From positions 11,470,001 to 11,534,000 of the forward strand of contig OZ316894.1 in NCBI GenBank assembly GCA_973895155.1: a stretch of DNA of 64,000 nt, given 5' to 3'. Shown one piece after another: positions 51,570-61,700 of the stretch. The stretch is from Marsupella aquatica (Eukaryota > Marchantiophyta). The notes under the pieces were generated by a model. That model was not told the DNA's origin and did no database searches. It saw only the letters and a program-made list of their open reading frames with translations. The translations under genes were made by a program, and so were the position numbers. The first letter of the stretch is position 1. Each line of letters opens with the position of its first letter.

Positions 51570-52155
51570 ACACCCTACGTGATGACAGTGAATTTTGGAA
51601 GAATGGGTTCACCTGACAATACAAGGACAACAAAATTCCTGCTTTTTGAGTTGATCTGGCCCACTGGTGCTCAGGTCCGATTTTGATAGGTACAAGGGAT
51701 ATGTGAACAATACGTACTAGGCACCTACACGGATGCAGGACATTGTTTGAATATATACTACAAAATCCATATCCGTGGTGAAATGAAGTGCAACCAACTT
51801 GTCATGGCACATACATATTTTGTTGTAAAGGAGGATACATTCAATGACAAACTTATAGGGCAATTTGATTAATTGCATGCCTGATAATTTATACGCTTAC
51901 AACTTAGAAGTCCTGTTTTAATTTAGCAGTCTGATGAAAGTGTTTATGAAAATGACCACTCAGCCTAAATACTTCCAAGAAGGCTTGTAAGGATAAGTTT
52001 GTATAGGCATGTACCCAGCCACTGACGCCAGAGCACAAGATAAGTGCTGCCTATATAAACTCGCCTACCCAACTCCTTTTCAAAATTGGAATCTCTGCAA
52101 TCTCAAAAAATAGTACATCCACATCAGGTGCACTGTGCATGTACAATGTTCAGCT
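51570..52155. other. Spacer between BRCT and PHD genes in CACTA-A
   Basis: AT-rich, no coding signal. It should contain the promoter of the BRCT gene and the 3'UTR of the PHD gene. A TATATAAA word at 52051-52059 is symmetrical enough that its strand cannot be decided. Confidence 0.4.
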
Positions 52156-52836
52156 TCACAGCCAAGATATGTGATCTCTCACAGGAGTGCGCGAGGTAGG
52201 ATCAATGGCATGGCGATGACAATAAAATATCCATCGATCAACACCATGTGCAGAGTGATCATAGATTTCTCTGTCACAAGCATAACCCTCTGCTTGATGA
52301 TCTTTCAGGCAATGATAGTGCCACATAGTGGGACACCTAGCACAGTGGACTATGTCAGTCCAGTAGTCATCATCATGCTCACCACATGCCTTGCACCTAT
52401 GAAGTGGGCAAGCTGTGGCATGAGTAGGCAAACACTCAAAACAGAAAAATCTCACACAAAAACGGTCTGGACATTTCCTAACATTTGCTGTAGCATCAAC
52501 AGAGCCCTTATAGGACCCCAACTTCCCACACTGTGCACACTTAGCCTGCTTCTCCAAACAATCAGTGCACATCCAGTCTCCCTGGTGTGTTGACGGGAGG
52601 CCCACCCCTGGACAGTTGTTTTCTACAGCAAGGTCAGACTCCGGGTTGAGGTGGAAATGCCTCATGCAAGGGCCCTCACAAATGACCAGGCCCCCACCAT
52701 CGTCACAAATGGCACAACAATGAGCTGCCTTCTGGAAAATCTGACTTGCAGAGAAGTTAGTAGCATCTGCCCCAAGTACACCTGTGTTTCTCACCTCAGT
52801 CACACGCTTTTTGGCTTGAATTTTAGGCCGTGCCAT
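52156..52836 (-). CDS. EDM2-like triple PHD-type zinc finger protein, CACTA-A cargo
   Basis: A single uninterrupted 226-residue frame with a basic N-terminus (RPKIQAKKR). PHD1: Cys41, Cys44, Cys53, Cys57, His62 and Cys90/Cys93, with the CDDGGGLVICEGPCMRHFH signature. PHD2: Cys100/Cys103, Cys122, Cys127, Cys132, Cys135, His139 and Cys143. PHD3/ADD-like: Cys148/Cys151, Cys165/Cys168, His173 and Cys176, ending with IFYCHRHAID...TPVRDHISW. This order, and the final CxxH.ID..TP.RDHI block, match the PHD region of the plant EDM2 family, which acts in heterochromatin control and RNA processing of genes with intronic repeats. The methyltransferase-like C-terminal part of EDM2 is absent, so this looks like a captured reader module. 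No lesion is visible. The family call rests on motif memory, not a search. Confidence 0.8.
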   Translation of the reverse strand: MARPKIQAKKRVTEVRNTGVLGADATNFSASQIFQKAAHCCAICDDGGGLVICEGPCMRHFHLNPESDLAVENNCPGVGLPSTHQGDWMCTDCLEKQAKCAQCGKLGSYKGSVDATANVRKCPDRFCVRFFCFECLPTHATACPLHRCKACGEHDDDYWTDIVHCARCPTMWHYHCLKDHQAEGYACDREIYDHSAHGVDRWIFYCHRHAIDPTSRTPVRDHISWL

Positions 52837-52847
52837 GCCTGCGCATG

Positions 52848-52990
52848 AGATAGACTCTACAATTTAGCAGACTGCACAGAAAGTAAAATATATTTAGCAT
52901 TTAAGTTACAAAGGCATTTAGATAGACTCTACAATTTAGCAGACTGCACAGAAAGTAAAATATATTTAGCATTTAAGGTACAAAGGCATT
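52848..52990. repeat. 72-bp tandem duplication next to the PHD gene start
   Basis: Copies at 52848-52919 and 52920-52990 differ at about one base (TTAAGTTAC versus TTAAGGTAC). It lies directly upstream of the PHD gene on the minus strand and may be part of its promoter. Confidence 0.9.
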
Positions 52991-53606
52991 TGCTACTGCA
53001 ATGAATTGGAATGGCCACACAAGGATGCAGAGCACACATACTTTTGGTATGTTGAGCCCACACACAAAACTGATCCCCTAATACAATTTCTCCACCAACA
53101 CCTCAATTTTAATTGTGGCTATGATTCACCAAAGGAGATCTGCAACAACATTTCATGCATTTGAATCACATACAATAGTCGTGACATGTAAAACAGGCAT
53201 TCTTTGAAGAGGATTGGTATGAAGCAGTGTCATAAGGGTTGAAATTTATACATCCTAAATAGGTTATGATAGTGGCTGAGACAAATAAGTGAGGCATAAA
53301 TCATTTTGCATATTATCACATGGCCCATTAATTCATTCAACGTTGCAATGTTCACCAGGTTAAAGCAGTCATGAAAGCAGTCTTTCAATAGAGACTTTTA
53401 TGCGAGTTTGCTAGCCTCTTAAATTAGGATATTTTGCTTAGTGCAGGCATAATAGGATATAAGTTATGTACTGTTGACCCTAAACCCTGGACCCAAAATT
53501 GCTCATACATCAAAATTTTAAGTAAATATCCTCTGTGTTGAAGTCAGAGTGTTAAGCTATAGGTCAATGGTATCTGGTCTGTGCATGCGGTGTGACAAGT
53601 GGTCCT
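52991..53606. other. Spacer in CACTA-A, no gene seen
   Basis: AT-rich DNA with no motif-bearing frame on either strand. Confidence 0.45.
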
Positions 53607-54056
53607 CTAGAGCATGTGATCCAAACATGTGTAGACACCAAAGTCACCGGTGGTGGGGTCTAGGAGGGCAGGACAAGTGACATCACCAGGCACACTGCAG
53701 GATGGCGAGTGGTTCCAGATGATACATTGTGCTCTATGCAAAAATCGGCATCCAAGAGAACGGTCATCCAATTCTGGGCCAGAAGCCCTACAGGCAGGAC
53801 AGTCATATTGGCAACTGTGTACACACCCTTGGCACCTAATTTGTGGCGGGTCATGTACAAGAGACACAAATACCAAGGATGTCGGGAAGGGTACTGAAGC
53901 AGGTAGAGGCCGGCTGTAGTTATTCCTGGAAACAATAGGGTACTCAAAGTACCATGCAGACTGGGCTGGAAGGATCCCAAGTCTGACATACTCAAGGCGC
54001 AACATCTCTGCCTTGCGTGCAAGTCGCACATGTTCAGCGTTGCGGGTCCTCACCAT
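53607..54056 (-). CDS. Cys/His-rich protein of unknown function, CACTA-A cargo
   Basis: A 149-residue frame with a basic, helical N-terminus (residues 1-30) and a C-terminal half dense in Cys and His: CQGCVHSCQYDCPAC, then GCRFLHRAQCIIWNH, C, CPALL, and C near the end. The spacing suggests two zinc sites of a treble-clef or PHD-like kind, but it matches no family I can name. It lies on the same strand and upstream of the PHD gene. It may be a separate gene or a 5' exon set of the PHD gene. Zinc binding is inference. Confidence 0.45.
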   Translation of the reverse strand: MVRTRNAEHVRLARKAEMLRLEYVRLGILPAQSAWYFEYPIVSRNNYSRPLPASVPFPTSLVFVSLVHDPPQIRCQGCVHSCQYDCPACRASGPELDDRSLGCRFLHRAQCIIWNHSPSCSVPGDVTCPALLDPTTGDFGVYTCLDHML

Positions 54057-57000
54057 AAGTGTTGCTTTCGTTGTGATGTCCTCTGTTCACGTCCTTTGAT
54101 GAGCAAGGTGAGCAGGAGGTCGACTTGCCTCGCCAACAGCAACCACCTAAACTAATTAGTTCCCACTCATTGTCTTGGTTCCAACTACAGGTCATAGTAT
54201 ACACATAGCATGAAACGTGCATAGTACATATTTGATTCTGAGTTTATGAGTTTCCTAAGACAAAGAGCTTGGTGATAAACCCATATTCTCGACGGACATG
54301 TATATCAATCATATTAAACTCCTGTTTTTTCATCCAGAAAGACCGAAAGTCTCACCTTGCAGGTTGCAGCAAAGAGAAAATTCACTGGTTGTCGTGTTGT
54401 GCAAGTGAACCTCCACTGATGCCCCGGTGTAGCCCCTCAGATGCAGGTGACACTTACCAACTCCCAAGTTGCCTGGTCTAACAGAAAATGCTTATATCTT
54501 CAAAACTTTATAGAGCAAGTACATGATCACATACTTCTGGATCTATTCATATTTGGAACTCTTGCCAACTACAACTCCCATTATGCACAAGCTCACATCA
54601 ACAGAGAAAGATACAGAATGCATACTTACTATGGCTCTAAGCACCTTCACTACCTTGTTGAACCCAGTCCTGAAGTCTTTTCAGCGTGTTTGTTGTGCTG
54701 TCTCCTTTGGCACCCGACACCTTAGTCCTTGATGTAACAGAATGCGATTTTACAAGTTAGATGCTTTGGAACCTTCTATGGTCTTAGCTGAATTGATGTC
54801 ATCGTAAGTGGTGAAAGACAAGGAAGACGAAAGCTGGTTGAAGAGCTGTGGACAACACACTAGCATGAAGTGCTTCAACCAATCCACTGCCAAACGGAAC
54901 TCTTACACAGTCACATTCTTTCAGTAAACAGAAACTCAGTCAAACTTCATAATCAAAGTACAGACTCTGAAGGACCAAAGGAGGATGTTGTGAGTTTCTC
55001 TGTTGTTTAATGTGTTACCCTTCTAGTTTCGAAGTTAGCAAATGCTGAATAATGTGTCTACCAGATCTTCGAAAAGAAGCCCACCACAATTAAGAACTTC
55101 GGTATCTGGGTGAGGTATCAGAGTTGTACAGGTTATCCCAACATGTACAAGAAATATCGTGATACCACATTAAACAACCACACAGTAGATGTATGATGAG
55201 ATGGCTTCTTGTCATAGAGTTCGGTTCCCTTGCATCCAGATCATCAAGACTACGACAGTCCCTGTCTCTCTGTGCAAGCGAGAAAGTACCAAGCAGTTCC
55301 ATGATTCAAAGATCAAGTTCCTTGACGTACCGCAAGATTCAACCTCCATCGCGAAAGCTAAAGACGACTTACAAGGCCACCAAGCCCAACACATTTGTTT
55401 GAGTAGTGCGGGTGCAGGTTCCCAATTTTGAAACAATTTGGCTCATTTTATGTCCCGAGGGACTCCAGGAGTTTATGTATTGAGTTTCTAGGTGAAGATG
55501 CTTAATATAAGGAAATTCAATTATCACTTCGTTCCCAACTTCTATTAATTGAATATACACAAGCTGGAAGCAAGAAGACAAGCCACAATCTAGCATCTTA
55601 GCCAAACACAATCGTTCCGACAAAGCAAAACTCAGCTGGACAGAAGTCACTCGGATCCACAAAAAATTGAAGATTCACCTCCAAGCCGGAGGCCGATCAC
55701 TTTAGTACAGCAGCTTCTGGATGGAACAAACTCTGCTCAGCCCCACAGAAACACAAATGTTAAGGCTCCAAGTCAGAGCTCACAAACAGAAACTCAGATA
55801 AATAACATTCAAAATCTGTCCAGGTTTGTGCAAAGTGTACATATTCATTCTTCTGGAATGAACACGCAATCCATAAGAACGAAAGTAGGAAGGCAAGCGC
55901 ACGGGCCACCGAGAAAAGTAAAGGATGCATGTGTTAGTGGGGAGGGATCTTAGCAAAAACAGGGGAAAGCAAGGGAACTTGCTGCTAAAATCAGCTGAAC
56001 GATTGCACGGTTCCTATAATATTTAGTGGACCTTAAGGCCGTCTGTTCACCCCCCCACCCCACCGCCAGAGCATGGGGCACAAGGCATGTTCTGATACAG
56101 GGAGGAGCGAAACAGTCATGTCAAGCAAGAAGTGTGGAGAGACCAATCAGTAAGCAAAAATAGGGGAGAACATACATACATCAGCAGCAGCAGGAAACAA
56201 GAAAGATGATTTTGGGTGGCATCTTAGGGTCGGGGACACCACTGCAACACCGGGACTTAGGATATGACTAAATGTAAGCTACACAGTCCTCCGTTCTCTT
56301 CAACAATTACCTTAAACAGTGAAGTAATCTAAATGGATGTTGATCAAAATCAATTGCAACTACGCGGCCCTTGGTTCTGCTGTGGCTACAGTAGCCAAGA
56401 GAACAACTCAGAGCCTTGATTGAAGACTGTGCTCTCAAACTAAGCTAAAGACAAAGAGATATAGAGAGAGACAAAAAAAAGTTGACAGGAGTGCAAAGCG
56501 AGAACCCACTCCCGTTCTTTCAACACCCTAAACCCCGCTGCCTGACTTAAGTTGCATGGCGACAGAAGCAGTCATTGAAAACTTACCTTGTGATGACAAA
56601 AACGCTCTGGGATGGGCTGCTACTCCCAGGACTATCCCACACTCTTAGCGCCCCGTTGCTATTGAGCCACACTTCAGTTCAGCCGCGCACGCTCAATCTT
56701 TGTCATTCAGCTAAGTTCAGCTCCGCAGGGCCTGGACTCACTCTCATCCAATTTCAGTTGATCAGTATTGCAGCTCTCTGCTCCCAAGAACAGGTCCTTG
56801 CGTTTGTTGAGCGCCTCTATAGACTCACTTACCTCCAAAAACACTGAAAGTTTTTATCTGCATTACAATGAGCTCTAAAGACCAAAAACATTCCCGCCTA
56901 AACTGAAATAGAGTCCGCAACTACAAGCTTTGCAGCTCAACTCTCTGAGCTCTCCCAGCTCAAAGGTATCAGCATGTTGTACCCACACTTGATCGAACGC

Positions 57001-58530
57001 TCTTCCAATGCTCGCTAGGTTGATCTTCCAATGCTCACGGTAAGCTATGGACACCAAGCTCAGAAGACCGTGGGGAGACAACTAAACTTGCAGCGACGTA
57101 GGACCGCAAAGATAGGGATTACAGCTTTACCTGGGGTGATGCAGCACCAAGCCGTGCTGCGTAGCAATCCGCAGCAAGAATAGTCCAAATGCAAGCCAAG
57201 TGACAAGCTCCTGGTTCTCGATCCCAAGTTGCAACTGAATATCGAATTCACTCTCCTAGCTTCAAGGAATGAGTGTCTATTGAATGTTGAATTAAATTCT
57301 CGCAAACTCTTCACAGTGCTTCCCGTAGTGCCTATTGTCGATGCAACACACAATCACTCTTGATGCCTACTACTCACATTCCCTTTTCTCAATGCAACAC
57401 ACACTCGCTCTTCTTGCCTCCTACTACTCACATTGCCCAACGATCAACGAAAGCAGAAGGACAGGACAGGGAGAACCCTTTTGCAGCTCAGGACGGCAAG
57501 GCTAGGAGTGTATACACATCGGGCCGCAATAAGGTCCAACCTCAACTTCAAAAAGTGCAACGCCAAAACTGGAAGTCGGGTCCAATAACAGTCGTTAGTA
57601 GGATGTGAAAAAACCCCTAAAGTTGCAGCATTGCCATACTCTACTTCCTCACCCGGTAGCGCTAGGCATTCGACCTCTCTCTTCCAAAGACCTCGATGAC
57701 CTCCCACCAGCTCAATGACGATGGCACGCAAAGCTTCCGTTTGGCTTGCAAACCCTTGAGGCAAACCAACTCCCTTGGAGACCCTTCCCAAAACCCTATG
57801 CGGGAGAGAAATGCCGAACGTGAAGACCACTCACTTGTCTTCCCATTGAAGTGGAGACATTAGTTCACAAAAGAGACACAAAAGTCTATGATTTGCCTAA
57901 TTTGTTTTTTCCTTTGAAACCAAAGGACTTACGCAATAGTTATATGTGGGGTGAGTGGTTAGTCACAACTTTGAACCACCCCCTTTGGTGAAAATGTGGC
58001 CAAATATTCAGGTATGACCCCACATTACCATTATGAAGTACACTTTTTTAGGGTTGGGGTAGTGAAGAGCTGATCATATATATTTAAGTTGGACATTTAA
58101 GTTGGACTTATATTGAACATGAAGCATGCATGCATTGGTTGTCATATATGAAGGGGGCCGGGGAAACATGGTGGTTTCTGGGGCATGGCAATAAGTAAAC
58201 CCAACCTACATATGTGAGGCTGAAATTGGGTGATAATTAAGCACGCCTTTGGCACGACCAGAAGACGTCGATAGAAAAATTAGAGATTGACTACAAAAAG
58301 CATTAAGTTAGGTTAGCAAGCTTTGACAAATCCTTTTTGCAGTTGAATGGGGCTGGGGCGCGCTTCATGGTGTCTAGATGGGGGTAGGAATAATGATGGA
58401 ATACTCAGTAATGGCATGGTTTAAAATGGTATGACCAAACTAGAATTAAATCTATGTGGAGTGACATATGGTGTATCCAAAATCATATGTATTGGGTTAG
58501 ATCTCATACTTTAAGGTTGAAGGGCTCAAA
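54057..58530. other. Long 5' region of CACTA-A without recognised genes
   Basis: About 4.5 kb with no motif-bearing frame. From about 54750 to 57850 composition is more balanced and leader-like, with many CAGC and CTCC words, and several CTTAC or CTTTAC words that read as GTAAG donors on the minus strand (near 56585, 56829, 57127). It could be a captured host fragment or a long intron-containing leader for the downstream genes. From 57850 to 58530 it is AT-rich. Confidence 0.4.
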
Positions 58531-58775
58531 TGTTGTGCTCTCATAAGTTGTACTCTAATGTAGAGTCGCTTGTATGACTTCAACCTAATTGCCTTAACTG
58601 AGTTATAGTTACAACTTCCCTAAAAGTTGTAAACATGACTCCTCAAAACTTCACCAAAACTCAGTCAAGAAGGTGTGACTAACATGACACCAATAACCTT
58701 GGAGTCGCTGTTTCATGAAGGTCTCGGACAAGTCACATTCTTTGTGGTCTCAGAAAGGGTGGGTTTCTTCTAGTG
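58530..58775. repeat. CACTA-A right subterminal region and inverted terminus
   Basis: It contains GTGACT near 58673, AGTCAC near 58733 and ATGACT variants, matching the motif family at the left end. It ends in TTCTTCTAGTG at 58775, the inverted copy of the left terminus. Confidence 0.7.
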
Positions 58776-58778
58776 TTG
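58776..58778 (+). repeat. TTG target-site duplication, right of CACTA-A
   Basis: Matches 41806-41808. On the minus strand it is also the CAA (Gln) codon of the CACTA-B transposase. Confidence 0.85.
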
Positions 58779-61700
58779 GTCACCTTCAATGTCCTCTACA
58801 TCTGACACAAAAATAGTGTCTGGCTTGTCTGAAACAATGGAACGAGACCGTGGCACATATGTGATGACAAGTGACCACTCTGGGTCTAAGGGGTATGGAA
58901 CGTAGAAACATTGCTCCAAGTGAGATGGGAAAGTAAATGGCTCTGACGTTTGCCAATGAGATGCTTGAAAACTAGTGGCACTTGTCCTCAACCGTGTAAA
59001 CCCACTCTCATCTTGGAGTACAGTGCGATTATTACCAACAAGGTTCACTTTGAATCACTTGCACTTGAAGACATACTCCTCAAACTTAGATTGGTTGTCA
59101 TATGAGACCACCAAAATCTCCTCTATCTTCCCATAGTGTGGCACAACATCACGAACAATGTTCCTGTCATGTCGGCTACTCCGGGAGTCCTGACAAAACT
59201 GCCCTTGAACTCCACAATCAACAGTACGAGCCCTCTTCTCATCAAGGGAAGAAATCCTGAAATTAACAAGACCCATATATTGTTACTACTACACAAAAAA
59301 CACTAATCATGTTATGAGGAACCTTTCATACCAAAAGAGAAAAACACACTTATCTTAAGTAAAATGATTACTATATCTTAAGTAGTAGTACATGAATATG
59401 GAAAACAAGGTTATGAACTAGTGAAACCTGAAGTGTCTCCCTTGGGTCCACATGGCCGTCTTGGATGTTACCACTCTCAAAGGGCCATGAACAATGGTCC
59501 GAATGTCATTTGTCATAGTAGGAAACTGTGATACATCTCCTCCTTGTGCCAAAATGCCATCCAACTCAACCAACTTTTCCTTCATAAACTCATGCAACTT
59601 AGGAAAAATCCTTGCCCTTTGACTCATTCTTTTGGCATTGTCATAAAACTCCCTCCATTCATCCATGACATTGCTATTACTCAACATGAATGTATTCAAC
59701 TGTGTCCACTCTGTTGCTGTAAGCATGCATGTTTTTGTTGCTCCTGTTAAATGGTCCTCCTCCTCTTGCCTCTCCTCCATCCAAGTACGTGGTAAAGTCC
59801 GATCAATGGTGGCCAAGATGTTACTACAATAAAACATGCTCTCTGCAGCCAAGTATCCTGTAGCTATGCTTCCCTCCACTCGTGCACGGTTACGTACATA
59901 AGCCTTCAAGACTGACATGTAACGCTCAAGCCAGTACATCCATCGACAATGAACTGGACCAGCAATGGCAACCTCCCTCACAAGATGCACAAGTAAATGA
60001 ACCTGACAATCAAAGAAGGAAGGAGGGAGGGCCTTCTCCAACTTGCAAACCACCTCAGCAGCCAATACCTCCATTCCAGGAATCTCTTCCACATATATCT
60101 CCTTTGAGCATATCCATCTCAACAAACGACCCAATGACCAAATGGCATCTTGCACTTCTTTGGTCCCCAACCCTATAATTGCCACTGGCAATATATGCTG
60201 CAATAAGCGGTGATAGTCATGTGTCTTGAGATACCGTGGCCATTTGTGATTGTCCTCCATCCCAAAAGCTTTCCTCAAATTGGCACCATAGCCTGTAGGA
60301 AACCGCATCTCCCCTATACGATTCCAGAATTCACGTCTTTGGCCAACACTAAGCACCCAAGGAGCAGAAGGATGATGTTCCAAACCTGTGGCAGGATCAA
60401 CTTGTACCCATACATCTGGATGCATTTCCAACTCTTCACATGCCTCCCTGAAGTTAGTGTCCTTCTCCCCATAAAAATGAGCTATCAACGCCTTCCCCAC
60501 ATTTCCCTCTATGTGCATGGGGTCTAAAAGATGGCGGATCTTCACCTCTGACCAATAGGGCAAACTGGCTAGTATACTCCACCTCGTCAACCCAGTACCA
60601 TCAAAGGTGAGGGGATCATCAGGGTCTGCCACCCTATCAGCTAGTGACTTCCAATGCCCAAAAGTTGTTGGTTCCGGAATTTCCCGCATATCACCAAGGG
60701 GCATGTCAAAGGAGGAAAATAAAAGTGGGTCAGACCTCATCTCATGCCCCATCGGAAGAAACTTTGTATGCCCAATGTAAACAATCTTCCTAAGCCATGG
60801 GGACCAAATTGCCATATCTTGCAATTGTGGACCACAGGTGGAGCAAGCTTTGTACCCCTGAGTTTGCAATCCAGAGACAAAGCCAAACCCTGGTTACACC
60901 AAAAATAAAACCAGACTAAATGTTAGGGTTGTCACATGACAAACAAGTATATTAAAGAGCATATCAAAGAAGGGTGGCATATGGTCAAAAAGTCATCTTA
61001 CCAGGATAGTCATGCATTGTCCAACAAACTACCCCTCTCAGTTTAAATACACGTGGAATGCCTCCTGTATTTTTCCTGCCATCATATGCCCACACTCCAC
61101 CCCACAATTTTTGGAGTTCTCCAATCAATAGTGCCAAATAAGTGTCAAAGTTCTTCACCTTTTTTGGACCTGGAATAATCAAAGACAGCAAGAGGAACCC
61201 CTTCTTCATGGATAGCCATGGTGGAAGGTTGTAATTCATCACAACCACAGGCCAAACTGATGTAGGTCTTCCCTTGCCTCCAAGGGCATGAGGACTAACC
61301 CCATCAGATGCCAATCCCAACCTCACATGACGAGGATCATGTGCAAAGTCTGGCCATGTTTCCTCAATATGTTTGACTGCAAGAGAGTCAATTGGCAACC
61401 GCATAACACCAGGCTCTGATCGATGAGTCTTATGCCATACCATCAACTCTGCCAAATCAGAACACCTGTACATGTGCAACAACCGAGGAATGATGGGAAA
61501 CCAACGAACAGCTTTTCTTGGCACCTTCTTTGTAATCATGTTGGGGTCATACCGTGGCTCATGACATTCAGTACACTGTGTCTTCTTCTCATCGGCCCCA
61601 TGAAATAACATGTAATCATTCACACATGCATGAATGATATGATATTCCATGCCAATTGATGAGAGAACACGCTTGGCCTCCTTCCAAGTTCCTGGCAACA

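Larger units (their letters stand above)
41809..58775 (-). mobile_element. CACTA-A: complete 16,967-bp En/Spm-type transposon with chromatin-domain cargo
   Basis: The left end CACTAGAAGAA (41809) and right end TTCTTCTAGTG (to 58775) are inverted copies. A CTGAGACC word follows about 20 bp inside both. The target duplication is TTG. Dense GTGACT words sit inside the left end. Removing the element and one TTG joins the transposase frame of CACTA-B up to a TGA two codons later, which confirms the boundaries. All recognisable genes are on the minus strand in the order: Cys/His-rich ORF, EDM2-like PHD protein, BRCT protein, TNP2 transposase, accessory protein. Confidence 0.9.

Noticed and set aside
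57444-57830. 128-codon minus-strand frame in CACTA-A
   Set aside because: No recognisable motif, and the composition resembles leader sequence; not supported as a gene.
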